Of a stretch of 64,000 bases of DNA, positions 8,807 through 17,339 are shown one piece after another. The notes below the pieces were generated by a model. It was not told the origin of the DNA and ran no database searches. It was given only the letters and a program-made list of their open reading frames with translations. This DNA is from Candidatus Bathyarchaeota archaeon (GTDB lineage Archaea > Thermoproteota > Bathyarchaeia > 40CM-2-53-6), in contig VBBQ01000026.1 of the NCBI GenBank assembly GCA_005888755.1, forward strand, positions 12,132-76,131, in the 5' to 3' direction. A program made the position numbers and the translations under genes. Within the stretch, counting starts at the first letter, position 1. Each line of letters starts with the position of its first letter.

Positions 8807-9946
8807 TTACGCAGCCACCTTGCTTACGGCGAGTCTTGCTGCCTCATCCATTTTGTCCATCGCTGTCAATCCAGCAGACTGGAGTATCCTCCTTCCCTCG
8901 TCCTGATTAGTTCCCACCATTCGTATGACGAGAGGTTTCTTGAGGCCCATGACTTTCTTTACGTCAACGATTCCTTTCGCCACCTCGTCGCATCTAGTAA
9001 TCCCCGCTAGTATGTTGACGAATACGGCACGGACCTTCTCAGCGCCCTGAATGATCTGGAGCGCTGTTGCAACGTGCTCGGCGTTGGCCCCTCCACCAAC
9101 ATCACAGAAGTTCGCGGGTTTTCCGCCGTACTGTTTGACCAGGTCGAGTGTCGCCATAACGAGTCCTGCGCCATTTCCTATGATACCGATGTCGCCGTCT
9201 AGCTCGACGAATGCGAGACCGTTGTCGCGAGCTTTCGACTCCAAAGCAGTGACCTCACCGCTGATCTCCTTTGATCTCTCTTGGAATTAGGGATGTCGGA
9301 AGAGACTGTTATCATCAACTATCACTCTGAGGTCTGCGGCGACGAAACGGCCATCTTGCGTCTCGATGACTGGGTTGCTTTCCACCAGCTCCGCATCATA
9401 GATCAGTGATAATCGATAGAGATTAGACAGAAAGTCTGAGAACGTGCTTTGTTGCATGCCATGGTATCCGAGCTTCAAAGCGATCAGTCGCGCGTCGTAG
9501 CTCCTCATCCCGAACACGGGGTCGAGACGATGTCTGAGCACTTTCTCGGGAGTTTGTCTGGCGACATCTTCAATATCGATTCCACCCTGGTCTGAAGCGA
9601 GAACTGTCTGGCACCGGTTTGCTCGATCTAGAACGATACTAGCGAAGAGCTCTTTCTTTGCTGTTGCCTTTTGTTCGATAAGGACCTTCTTGACTTTCTC
9701 GCCTTTGATGGTCATTCCTAGAATCTCGTTTGCTCTAGCCCATGTCTCGTCGGGCTTGCTCGCGAACTTTATTCCTCCAGCCTTTCCGCGGCCAGCAACC
9801 ATGACCTGGGCTTTGATAACGGCCTCGCCACCAATACGCTTGTGAATATCCCGAGCTTCATCTGATGTCGAAGCTACTGCGCCCCGAGGCGTGTTTATGC
9901 CGAGATTTTGCGCGATAGACTTTGCCTCATATTCAAAGAGCTTCAA
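8807..9946 (-). pseudogene. sucC: Succinyl-CoA ligase beta subunit interrupted by an in-frame TAA
   Basis: The nucleotide-binding ATP-grasp subunit of succinyl-CoA ligase. The first part (220 codons, MKLFEYEAKSIAQ to DDNSLFRHP) ends at a TAA at 9287-9289. Reading through that codon without any frame change gives FQERSKEISGEV and then the normal family continuation LDGDIGIIGNGAGLVMATLD to the stop at 8807. The family usually has Glu after RHP, so GAA to TAA is the simplest explanation. No other lesion is visible. It could be a real nonsense mutation, a sequencing error, or readthrough. An internal restart is less likely because the halves belong to one fold. Confidence 0.85.
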
Positions 9947-10034
9947 TAAATCTCATCCGAAGTTGCCGGGTCAGAACTCCCATTAGTATTTGGCTGTTAT
10001 CACAAGCGTGTCAGTGGGAAACTCGGTAGATTCA

Positions 10035-10597
10035 TCAGTGGAACTTCTCTCCTCTCTCGAACATCTCGATCATCTGCCTGATCTTCGTCCGCCTCTGCTC
10101 TTCGTTCTTTGCATTCTCTAGCCTGAACACAACGGTGTAGATGTTGGCGCGGTTAAGCGTGCTGAAGAACCCTTCCGCTTCTTTGCTCCTCTGGAGTGCT
10201 TTGATGAAATCCTCGGGCAGTTTTGCGGTGCTTGGTGGGCTGTAGGCTCGGTCCCACCTACCCTCTCTCTTCGCCTCTCTTACCTGTTTGAGGCCGGCTG
10301 GTTTCATTCTTCCTTGTTTAATCAGCGTCTCGACGCGTTTGGTGTTGATCTTTGACCAGATGCTCTTTGGTCTTCGAGGGACGAGTCTGCCCAGCCATGA
10401 TTTTTCATAGTAGGGCTTGGCTGGCCGGTGATCCAGCCGTAGCACAAGGCCACATCTAGCGCGTCAGAAGTAGCCATTGAGGAAACGACGGACGCCTTCT
10501 TGAAGAACCGAATCCATACTCCTTCTGATCTTGAGTAGTTTTTGGCCAGCCACCTGTCCCACTGACTCATCGACTGGAATTCGACTATCTCGTCCAT
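10035..10597 (-). pseudogene. YdeI/OmpD-associated family protein, frameshifted
   Basis: Two overlapping frames make one YdeI-like protein. The first, from 10597, gives MDEIVEFQSMSQWDRWLAKN through DALDVALCYGWITGQ. The second continues with KPYYEKSWLGRLVPRRPKS, IWSKIN, GRMKPAGLKQV and DFIKAL. The family's GWIDGQ...RFTPRRPRSIWSK motif spans the junction near 10420-10435, where one base appears to be missing. Function of the family is poorly defined. The single lesion is compatible with either decay or a sequencing error. Confidence 0.75.
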
Positions 10598-10847
10598 GCA
10601 ACCGAAAGGGTTGAGAGGGTCTTGTTAAGTTGCCGGGTGGTTCCGGGCAAATCCTATGCCTAGCACTCGGAGGCTTTGATAGGACCGCCTAAGGTAATGC
10701 ATTTATGAAGCAGGACCTTCCTTAGGTGAGAAGTCGGCTGAAGCCGCTTAAGATAGGTCAACGCTTGTTCGGGCGAGAGAATCCCAAGATTCGAGAAACT
10801 CAGGCAGACTGGACGCTATCACTTCATCCACGCGGGTCGAGGAATCA

Positions 10848-11360
10848 ATGGTAAAGACAATCCTCGATAACTTCTGTGTTAAGAGCGGAATCTTCTGTTC
10901 TCGTTGTGAGGAGAAGCTGAAGAAGGGTCAAATTACCGATCTTGATATCCGGGTTATTCGTAGTATTACTGAATTGGAGAAAGAGAACCCGACACTACAG
11001 GACGTTACCTTCCACAAGGCGGTTGAGGCGGGTGATATCATGGCGCTCATGGTTGACAGGAGGGGGATGGACGCCTTCCTTGCCAGCGGTGCCAAGCTGG
11101 CCAAGAATCTCGGTGACCGAGTCGGTAGACGAGTGAAGGTCCTCAGCCAGGGTGGAGACGATAGAGACTTTCTCGAGGGGCTTTTCACACCCTTCTCGAT
11201 TTTGACGATTAATACTATCTGGCTGCCAGATGGTAGTCGGGAGACCAAGGTTATCCTTAACGGACGAAGACCTTATCGAAACCCTGTGGATTTTGAAGTC
11301 GTCAAGAAACTCGCGCGTGAATTGAAGAGTCTAACGCTCAGGATAGAGTTCGAAGGCTGA
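10848..11360 (+). CDS. NusA-like KH-domain protein
   Basis: 170 residues resembling the archaeal NusA-like KH proteins thought to act in transcription or RNA binding. It begins with a Cys cluster (CVKSGIFCSRCEEKL), has a helical ITELEKENP region, and ends in KH-type segments (LGDRVGRRVKVL, SILTINTIWLPDGS). The geranylgeranyl reductase gene follows after eight bases, so they may be co-transcribed. The 250 bases upstream hold no gene I can support. Confidence 0.65.
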   Translation: MVKTILDNFCVKSGIFCSRCEEKLKKGQITDLDIRVIRSITELEKENPTLQDVTFHKAVEAGDIMALMVDRRGMDAFLASGAKLAKNLGDRVGRRVKVLSQGGDDRDFLEGLFTPFSILTINTIWLPDGSRETKVILNGRRPYRNPVDFEVVKKLARELKSLTLRIEFEG

Positions 11361-11368
11361 TCTTCCCC

Positions 11369-12565
11369 TTGGGAAGCCCCTCCGATCGTTACGATGTAGT
11401 TACGGTTGGAGCAGGAGTTGCTGGCTGCGAAGCGGCCCTAGAAGCATCTAAGAAAAACGCCCGGGTTCTACTGCTGGAAGAACATCCCCAGGTGGGCTTG
11501 CCGAGTCATTGTTCTGGTGTTGTGAGCCTCAAAGGACTCGAACTCTTGGGACTGGAAGCTCATTCTAGTTTTAGCCAGAAGCTGATTCATGGTGCGAGGT
11601 TCTATCCTCCTCACGGTGAACCGATAGAGGTTCGGAAGAAAGGTCCTGTTGCGCTTATTCTGAACAGGATGAAATTGGACCAGTTTCTGGCGAAGCAGGC
11701 TGTGGCGGCGGGGGCGGAGCTTCGTGCTAAGACTCGGACGTCAAAGTTCGAACGGACCTCCGATGGGGACCTTCTAACCCTCGGAGATGGGTCGAAGGTT
11801 CAGGGTAGAGTGGTTATCGATGCGAGTGGTGCTGGAAGTAGGCTGCCGGAGCAGGCCGGTCTTCAGACGCCTGATTGGGCGCAGATCCTGCCGGGCTTGC
11901 AGTACGAGCTGGTCGAGATGAAGGAGCAGAGTGATCTGGTTGAGCTTTTCTTCGGGTCCAAGAGAGCACCAGGATTCTTCGCATGGAGCATTCCTACTGG
12001 GAAAAATAGTGCAAGAGTTGGTCTCGCTTCGAAGAAGGGTAATGTGAAGAAATTTCTCGATGACCTTGTGAAAGAGCAGTGGCCGAAAGCCATAGTCGAT
12101 GCGACGAAGTCAGGATCAGTTCTTGTCGCCGGGCCATTATCGAGATGCTGGTCGCCTGGTTTTATCGTGGTCGGAGATGCGGCTGGACAGGTCAAACAGA
12201 CGACTGGAGGAGGTATTGTTATCGGGGGCTACTGCGGAAAACTAGCCGGAATCGCGGCAGCGTCTTCCGCTGCCCATGTTGGAGTAGACTCTGAGCAGTT
12301 TCTCCGGGACTACGATGCAAAGTGGAGAGAAAAATTCGGGTCTGACCTGCGAAAGATGGGTCTAGCACGGAAATTGTTCGCCAGCCTCTCTGATGAAACA
12401 CTTGATCGATTGTTCACGGTTTTGCGGGACAATGTTTCCGAGATCGAGGAGGAAGGAGACATGGATTTCCAGGGGAAAATCATCACTCGCATGCTGAAAA
12501 AGAGAAAAGTCGCGACACTACTCCCGCGCGTTGCAGCAGACGCCGTCAAGGCGATATTCTCCTAA
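11369..12565 (+). CDS. Geranylgeranyl reductase family flavoprotein
   Basis: An FAD-dependent reductase of the family that saturates isoprenoid chains, in archaea mainly those of membrane lipids or quinones. 398 residues, TTG start. The FAD loop VGAGVAGCEAALEA is N-terminal, followed by the family GLPSHCSGVVS, GPVALILNRMKLDQFL, and the second FAD motif VVGDAAGQVKQTTGGGI. Substrate cannot be told from sequence. It ends four bases inside the convergent YciI-like gene. Confidence 0.85.
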   Translation: MGSPSDRYDVVTVGAGVAGCEAALEASKKNARVLLLEEHPQVGLPSHCSGVVSLKGLELLGLEAHSSFSQKLIHGARFYPPHGEPIEVRKKGPVALILNRMKLDQFLAKQAVAAGAELRAKTRTSKFERTSDGDLLTLGDGSKVQGRVVIDASGAGSRLPEQAGLQTPDWAQILPGLQYELVEMKEQSDLVELFFGSKRAPGFFAWSIPTGKNSARVGLASKKGNVKKFLDDLVKEQWPKAIVDATKSGSVLVAGPLSRCWSPGFIVVGDAAGQVKQTTGGGIVIGGYCGKLAGIAAASSAAHVGVDSEQFLRDYDAKWREKFGSDLRKMGLARKLFASLSDETLDRLFTVLRDNVSEIEEEGDMDFQGKIITRMLKKRKVATLLPRVAADAVKAIFS

Positions 12566-12882
12566 TCGTGTTTGGCGTTGTCAGGGCCAAATAGTGCCAT
12601 TTTGTAAGGGAACAATTCGGCCCGGAAAACCTTGTTCTTCACCGCGGGATCATTAAGCATGATCTCGCGCGCCGCTTCAATAGTTTCTGCATTGAAAAGC
12701 ACAATTCCAAAGCTACTGTAGTCGGTATTCTGCGTACGTCCGGCGAGAATTACCACGCCATCGTTCGTAAGCTACTTCAGGTAATTAAAATGCTCAGAGA
12801 CGATGTGCGACTCGAACTCAGTAGAACCATTCGCTAACATATCGTGACGTACCGGCTGGATCCGATAAAGAAATTGACCCAA
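12562..12882 (-). pseudogene. YciI-like protein interrupted by an in-frame TAG
   Basis: A small YciI-superfamily protein of about 106 residues. From a TTG at 12880-12882 the frame reads QFLYRIQPVRHDML, VSEHFNYLK, then TAG at 12772-12774, then LTNDGVVILAGRTQ and FNAETIEAAREIML to the stop at 12562. The family motif is HFxYLKELxxxGVVxLAG, so the TAG sits where Glu (GAG) is expected; one G-to-T change explains it. There is no frame change. YciI proteins carry a ferredoxin-like fold with a His-Asp pair, and exact roles vary. Confidence 0.75.
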
Positions 12883-12959
12883 CCCCTCTTAACAGACTCC
12901 TATCATTCGCGACGGATCTTCGTCCAGTTTAAGAAGCCTTAGCGCTGTCCTCGGAGAAG

Positions 12960-14108
12960 TTGTCTATGAAAATCCTCGTTGTGGGATGCGGCAAAGTAGG
13001 GTCAGAGATCGCTCGGGATCTTGCTGGGTCAAACGAGGTTGATTCTGTGGTTGCGATGGATGCTAGCTCTCAGAACTTGAGGCTCCTGAGGAAACGGGTT
13101 CTGGGGAAGCTCCAGACTGTTAAGCTGAGCATATCGCAAGAGCCTCGTTTTCATGCTCTCCTACGAAAAGTCGATCTTGTCTGTGGTGCTTTGCCGGGAA
13201 GGCTTGGCTTTGATCTGATGACTGAAACGGTCAAGGCTGGAAAGGATACTGTGGACATTTCCTATACTCCGAGGGACGCTTTCCTGCTTCAAGGTCAGGC
13301 GAGGGAGGTTGGTTGTCGGGTTGTGCCTCAGTGTGGTGTGGCGCCGGGTTTCACGAACATGTGTGTTGGTGACGCTTCGAGGAGACTGGATCAGATGAAA
13401 TCGGTGGGGATCTTTGTGGGTGGTCTTCCGGAGAAGCCTGAACTTCCTTTGAACTACCGCGTCGTGTTTTCCCTTGAAGATGTAGTGAACGAGTATACTC
13501 GACCCGCACTAGTCGTCGAGAAGGGCAAGCGCAAGAAAGTTGACCCACTGTCCGGCCTTGGCTACACAAGCTTCCCCGGGGTTGGCCAGTTGGAATATTT
13601 TCTCACTGATGGTCTCGGCTCACTCCCCAGAAGTTATCCGAAAACCAGAGAGATGCACGAGTTTACGCTTAGGTATCCGGGACATGCGGATATGATGCGC
13701 ACGCTTCAGGTCCTCGGCTTCTTTGAACGTAAATCGGTCAAGATTGGCGATGTCGAATTAGAGCCTCGGCAGCTGACGATAGAGCGGCTTCGCGGAGCAA
13801 TGTCACACGGATCTCCCGAAGACTTTCTGGCCTTGAGAGTTGAAGTGAAGGGCTTGTCCCGCGGAAAGAAAATTCATATCAGATACCAGCTTCTCGACCA
13901 TTACAACCGACGATCAGGGGTTTCAGCCATGGCTAGGACGACAGCCTACCCGTGCACCTCTGTCGCGCTGCTCATGGGACGCGCAGAGATCAAAGAGACA
14001 GGTATCGTTACTCCGGAAAGCATCGCTCAAGACCCGAAGCTCTTCCGGTTTGTGACAGACCGGCTTTCCGAGCATGGCGTCAAAATGAAAATGAGCACAC
14101 TGAGCTAG
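12960..14108 (+). CDS. Saccharopine dehydrogenase-like oxidoreductase
   Basis: 382 residues. The N-terminal NAD(P) Rossmann loop VVGCGKVGSEIA is followed by the family Cys-containing PQCGVAPGFTNM and a C-terminal saccharopine dehydrogenase-type domain ending near residue 375. The family includes saccharopine and lysine 6-dehydrogenases and carboxynorspermidine synthases; the substrate is not deducible. The second residue is a Ser-Met pair, so translation may begin at either Met. It is monocistronic as far as can be seen. Confidence 0.8.
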   Translation: MSMKILVVGCGKVGSEIARDLAGSNEVDSVVAMDASSQNLRLLRKRVLGKLQTVKLSISQEPRFHALLRKVDLVCGALPGRLGFDLMTETVKAGKDTVDISYTPRDAFLLQGQAREVGCRVVPQCGVAPGFTNMCVGDASRRLDQMKSVGIFVGGLPEKPELPLNYRVVFSLEDVVNEYTRPALVVEKGKRKKVDPLSGLGYTSFPGVGQLEYFLTDGLGSLPRSYPKTREMHEFTLRYPGHADMMRTLQVLGFFERKSVKIGDVELEPRQLTIERLRGAMSHGSPEDFLALRVEVKGLSRGKKIHIRYQLLDHYNRRSGVSAMARTTAYPCTSVALLMGRAEIKETGIVTPESIAQDPKLFRFVTDRLSEHGVKMKMSTLS

Positions 14109-14138
14109 GCGTCGACATCGGAAACGTTTCTATGATAA

Positions 14139-14369
14139 ATGCCTGAGTTCATTGAACCTGTGGATCTCAGGGGTCCCAGATTAGTTTCCGGCTGGGCAAT
14201 TCGGTCTCGTCTCATTTTCATCACTCAACACCCGATAATTATGGCCCTGTGCAGTCTTCGTGACTTGCGGCTGATGGACCTCCGCGAACTAGCTCAACGA
14301 CAAACCGAGGAAACTCAGGAACCAGGCAAACGGAGAAGGAGGGCCAGACCGTCAAAGAGGGATGGCTGA
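14139..14369 (+). CDS. Possible small basic protein
   Basis: An open frame of 76 codons with no recognised family. The C-terminal third is charged (LRDLRLMDLRELAQRQTEE, then KRRRRARPSKRDG). An AT-rich CTATGATAAATG precedes the ATG. The shorter start giving MALCSLRDL is equally possible. Support is weak; it may be non-coding. Confidence 0.22.
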   Translation: MPEFIEPVDLRGPRLVSGWAIRSRLIFITQHPIIMALCSLRDLRLMDLRELAQRQTEETQEPGKRRRRARPSKRDG

Positions 14370-14379
14370 AGTAGAAAAA

Positions 14380-14407
14380 GGGGAGGGCCCCAAGTTTGAC
14401 GGGCCCT
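14380..14407 (-). terminator. GGGCCC hairpin plus T-run after the 14406 gene
   Basis: AGGGCCC (14384-14390) pairs with GGGCCCT (14401-14407) over a 10-base loop. On the minus strand the hairpin is followed by a T-rich CCCCTTTTTC, directly after the stop of the secreted-protein gene. A similar GGGCCC hairpin lies at 24149-24173. Confidence 0.5.
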
Positions 14408-15284
14408 ATGGGAATCTGGTTACACCGTTGACCTGTATGTTCCGGAATAGAACAGTCTGGGTTCCGCCTGGAGCACCAGCGTTGGACGACCATGAACCGT
14501 CAGTTACGAGGTAGATCGAAGAAATCGTCAGACCGAGTCCATCAGCACAGGTTACAGCCGCGGAATAGGTGGCGTAGGGATATGTCGGGGTGCAGTAGTG
14601 GGATATGTCCCAGCGGTTTCCTGCTGAGTCGGTTGCATAGTTCCCACTTGGATCAGCTACTGAAGTATCCTGTGTCCAAGAGCCAGTAGGGCAGCTTTGA
14701 AAGATTGTGGCAAGATCCCCGATATAGACGTGGATGGTGTTATGCACGCCGGCAGGATTTACCATGTCCAGGGTAAACCTTGGAGAACCTACACCGCAGT
14801 TACCGTCTTGGACATTGTATTGAGTCGCGAGCGTTGTGAGCTGGTCGAGCGTCAAGCCTCTTGCATTGCGTGTTACGAACCCTCCGAACGTAAATGTTCC
14901 AGCTGACAAGCAAGTATTGGGCCATGGTGAACAGAAGGACTGTGTATAGACCACAGTGTCGCACCCGCTTGAGTCACAGAAATGTTCAGGTTTGGCAGTT
15001 CCGAAGAAGGTCGCGCCATTGGTCGGATCTGGCGGAGTAGGGTCGTTGATGACTGTTAGAAAGATATTGTTAGTTGCCAAGGCAGTGGCGGTTGCGGTTC
15101 CAGGGATCAATGCAGCTGTGACAAAGTCGTAGCTGTACGATACTGTTGTGGTAATGGGAGTGAAGTTAGCGCTGACATAGTTCACCGGGGTTGACGAATC
15201 GCCAAACACGGCTGATACGCCGCTGATTCCTGTTACCAGAAGCGCTGTGATGGCGAGAACTGAAAGTCTTCTGAGACCAGTCAT
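14406..15284 (-). CDS. Secreted hypothetical protein
   Basis: 292 residues with an N-terminal signal peptide (LSVLAITALLVTGISGVSA, cleavage likely near residue 26). The mature part is rich in Thr, Ser, Asn and Cys, with Cys pairs (CDSSGCD, CSPWPNTC) that suggest disulfides outside the cell. No family recognised. It has its own TATA box and a hairpin terminator, so it is probably transcribed alone. Confidence 0.7.
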   Translation of the reverse strand: MTGLRRLSVLAITALLVTGISGVSAVFGDSSTPVNYVSANFTPITTTVSYSYDFVTAALIPGTATATALATNNIFLTVINDPTPPDPTNGATFFGTAKPEHFCDSSGCDTVVYTQSFCSPWPNTCLSAGTFTFGGFVTRNARGLTLDQLTTLATQYNVQDGNCGVGSPRFTLDMVNPAGVHNTIHVYIGDLATIFQSCPTGSWTQDTSVADPSGNYATDSAGNRWDISHYCTPTYPYATYSAAVTCADGLGLTISSIYLVTDGSWSSNAGAPGGTQTVLFRNIQVNGVTRFP

Positions 15285-15314
15285 TTGTTTTCAACTACTT
15301 CGCCTTCTGTGTGG

Positions 15315-15324
15315 AAATATATGG
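15315..15324 (-). promoter_or_regulatory. TATA box of the 14406-15284 gene
   Basis: CCATATATTT on the minus strand, about 31 bases before the ATG at 15284. Confidence 0.5.
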
Positions 15325-15342
15325 AATGTTCCAGCCTGCAAT

Positions 15343-15384
15343 ATTTTCGAAACTCGACATTATCGAGATTGGAGATTTTCGAAA
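15343..15384. promoter_or_regulatory. Clustered palindromes, possible operator
   Basis: ATTTTCGAAA occurs at 15343-15352 and 15375-15384, 32 bases apart or about three helical turns. Between them CTCGA (15353-15357) and TCGAG (15363-15367) form an inverted repeat. The second copy extends to the perfect palindrome TTTTCGAAAA. The cluster lies just upstream of the TATA box of the secreted-protein gene and in the leader region of the alpha/beta hydrolase. No regulator is encoded next to it. Confidence 0.4.
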
Positions 15385-15539
15385 AAATGAAATTGTCAGA
15401 TCTTGATATGTCGCAGGGTGATACTTTCGGATTGTTCACCGACACCTTTCGAGAGGCGTTTCCTTAGTTAAGCCTGCGGCCATAGACCTTTCTTGATTCT
15501 CAGGCCGAGCTTAACTAGATCGCTGACTTTGGCAATTCC

Positions 15540-16292
15540 GTGCCTGTAAGGTCGTATCTCCTGGTGAGAAACTCGCGAATCTATTATGAGACATCAGGCG
15601 CCGGCGAGCCCCTGCTACTATTGCACGGAGGACTGGGGACTGTCGAAGACTTCTCTTCACAGACTCCGGAGCTGGCGAAGCATTTCAAGGTGGTTGCTTT
15701 CGAACGGCCCGGACACGGGCATACCGCCGATACTGCTGAACCCTTCAGTTTCGCCACCGTGGCGTCCACTGTTGACTTTATTGAAGCGATGAAACTTGGC
15801 CCGATGAACCTTATCGGGTGGAGCGACGGAGCCATCATCGCTCTTCAAGTCGCCATCTCTCGGCCGGATCTGGTCAAACGCCTTGTCTCCGTAAGCGGGC
15901 TCTTCAATGCCAAATCTCAGTCACCAGAAGATCTGAAATGGATTAGATCGCTCACACCGGAGTCCTTCAGGAAACTCATGCCGGGCCTAGTAAGACGTTA
16001 CGACGAAGTCTCCCCTGACGGTCCTGCTCACTTCCCGGTTGTGCTCGAGAAAACGAAGAGGCTGTGGCTCAACGAGCCCGACATTACAAGGGAAGAGCTG
16101 GCAAAGATTAGTGCCGGTACGATGGTAGTGGCTGGAGACAGGGACTCGATTCCCCTAGAACATACGCTGGAGCTGTTCAGGTCGATCAATGGTGCGCAAC
16201 TTTGTATCATCCCGGGGTCCACGCATTTCCTGATGTCCGAGAAGCCTGACGCGGTTAACAGAGCAATCTTGGAGTTCCTGGCAGTGAAATAG
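15540..16292 (+). CDS. Alpha/beta hydrolase
   Basis: 250 residues, GTG start. The oxyanion loop LLLLHGGLGT is near residue 26. The nucleophile elbow GWSDGA gives Ser95. The acid is probably in VVAGDRDSIP and the His in GSTHFL, so the catalytic triad is complete. The substrate, ester, lactone or other, is unknown. No signal peptide, so cytoplasmic. Confidence 0.85.
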   Translation: MPVRSYLLVRNSRIYYETSGAGEPLLLLHGGLGTVEDFSSQTPELAKHFKVVAFERPGHGHTADTAEPFSFATVASTVDFIEAMKLGPMNLIGWSDGAIIALQVAISRPDLVKRLVSVSGLFNAKSQSPEDLKWIRSLTPESFRKLMPGLVRRYDEVSPDGPAHFPVVLEKTKRLWLNEPDITREELAKISAGTMVVAGDRDSIPLEHTLELFRSINGAQLCIIPGSTHFLMSEKPDAVNRAILEFLAVK

Positions 16293-16356
16293 AGACTGAA
16301 TGAGTCCCTTCGCTAGATGATTCCAAGCGACACCGCGAAAGAAGTTATAGAGGACA

Positions 16357-17049
16357 ATGAAAAAAGAGGACTGGAAAACAGGGGAAATCGAGATGACAAA
16401 GAGCAAGGTGTTTTTCGATGTGGTTGCATCTATCGACGGTTTTGTTGCTCCTGAGGGAATGGATCTGGCCCACGCGAACGACCCGGAGTACAAGCATTGG
16501 CTCAGCCAGTGGATGAGGCTCCAGAACTGGGTGTTCCAGCAGAAGTTCTTCCGCGAGAACCTCAAACAGGGCGAAGGCGGCGAGACTGGCCATGACAACC
16601 GGTTGTTAGAGGAGACGTTCAAACGGACAGGCGTGAGCATCATGGGGAACCAGATGTTCAGCGGAGGAGAACGCTTCTGGCCCGAAGAAGCCCCCTTTCA
16701 CACACCAGTCTATGTCCTGACCCACAAGGTTCGGAAACCCTGGGAACGGCCCGGCGGGACCACTTTCTACTTCGTGAATGATGGAATAGAGAGTGCGCTT
16801 GGACAGGCGGGGAAAGCCGCGGGGAACAGGGATATTCGAATCGCGGGAGGAGCTAACGTTATTCAGCAGTATCTGAACGCTGGGTTGGTTGATGAGTTTA
16901 CGATCCACTACTCGCCAGTGTTTTTCGGCCAAGGCGTGCAACTGTTTTCTCGAATAACCAAGAACATTAGCGTGAAGATCAAGGGAGCAGTCGCGTCCAA
17001 AGAAGTTACGCATGTTACATTCGAGGTAGAGAAGAGTGCTATGCCCTAG
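16357..17049 (+). CDS. Dihydrofolate reductase family protein (RibD C-terminal type)
   Basis: 230 residues with the NADPH-binding reductase fold shared by DHFR and RibD. Motifs are VFFDVVASIDGFVAPEG, SIMGNQMFSGGERFW, and the C-terminal IRIAGGANVIQQYLNAGLVDE and SPVFFGQG. An AGAGGA sequence lies shortly before the ATG at 16357; a second ATG at 16393 (MTKSK) is where the family usually begins. The true substrate of this branch is unknown. A distant paralogue is at 34780-35361. Confidence 0.83.
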   Translation: MKKEDWKTGEIEMTKSKVFFDVVASIDGFVAPEGMDLAHANDPEYKHWLSQWMRLQNWVFQQKFFRENLKQGEGGETGHDNRLLEETFKRTGVSIMGNQMFSGGERFWPEEAPFHTPVYVLTHKVRKPWERPGGTTFYFVNDGIESALGQAGKAAGNRDIRIAGGANVIQQYLNAGLVDEFTIHYSPVFFGQGVQLFSRITKNISVKIKGAVASKEVTHVTFEVEKSAMP

Positions 17050-17090
17050 ATGACCTGGTCTTTTTGGAATCCCGGTGTTTGCAGACACGA

Positions 17091-17100
17091 TTTTTATATA
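17091..17100 (+). promoter_or_regulatory. TATA box of the vapBC operon
   Basis: TTTTTATATA about 30 bases before the TTG proposed as the VapB start at 17130, so the transcript would be leaderless or nearly so. Confidence 0.5.
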
Positions 17101-17129
17101 CCCGTATACCGTTATACCTCTCGATCCGA

Positions 17130-17339
17130 TTGGTCGAATCGACTACGGTGAAGGTCTCCAAGCAGACGGTCAGAAGGCTAGCGGCCCTGCAGAGGAGCTT
17201 CCACACCAAGAGCATGGATGAAACGATAGAGATTCTCGTCAAGAGGCGGAGGAAGGAGACGCTCGACGCAGTCTTCGGGAGCGACTTGAAGAAGACGAGA
17301 AAGTTCACGGAGGAGGATCGCCTCGAGGATCGTAGTTGA
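17130..17339 (+). CDS. vapB: VapB-type antitoxin
   Basis: 69 residues from the TTG at 17130. The N-terminal half (TTVKVSKQTVRRLAALQ ... MDETIEILV) is a ribbon-helix-helix DNA-binding type, and the charged C-terminal tail (KFTEEDRLEDRS) would wrap the toxin. Its stop lies inside the start region of the following PIN-domain gene. Such antitoxins usually repress their own operon together with the toxin. Confidence 0.75.
   Translation: MVESTTVKVSKQTVRRLAALQRSFHTKSMDETIEILVKRRRKETLDAVFGSDLKKTRKFTEEDRLEDRS

Noticed and set aside
9245-9289. Frameshift as the cause of the sucC break
   Set aside because: Both halves are in the same frame; the 14 codons between them are open and only the TAA at 9287-9289 interrupts.
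10598-10847. Possible tRNA or structured RNA in the gap before the NusA-like gene
   Set aside because: No T-arm or acceptor pairing could be built; only short local palindromes are present.
9287-12774. Genetic code change (TAA/TAG as Glu)
   Set aside because: TAA and TAG terminate conserved genes such as rpoF and L40e at the expected length, so general reassignment is excluded; only site-specific events remain possible.
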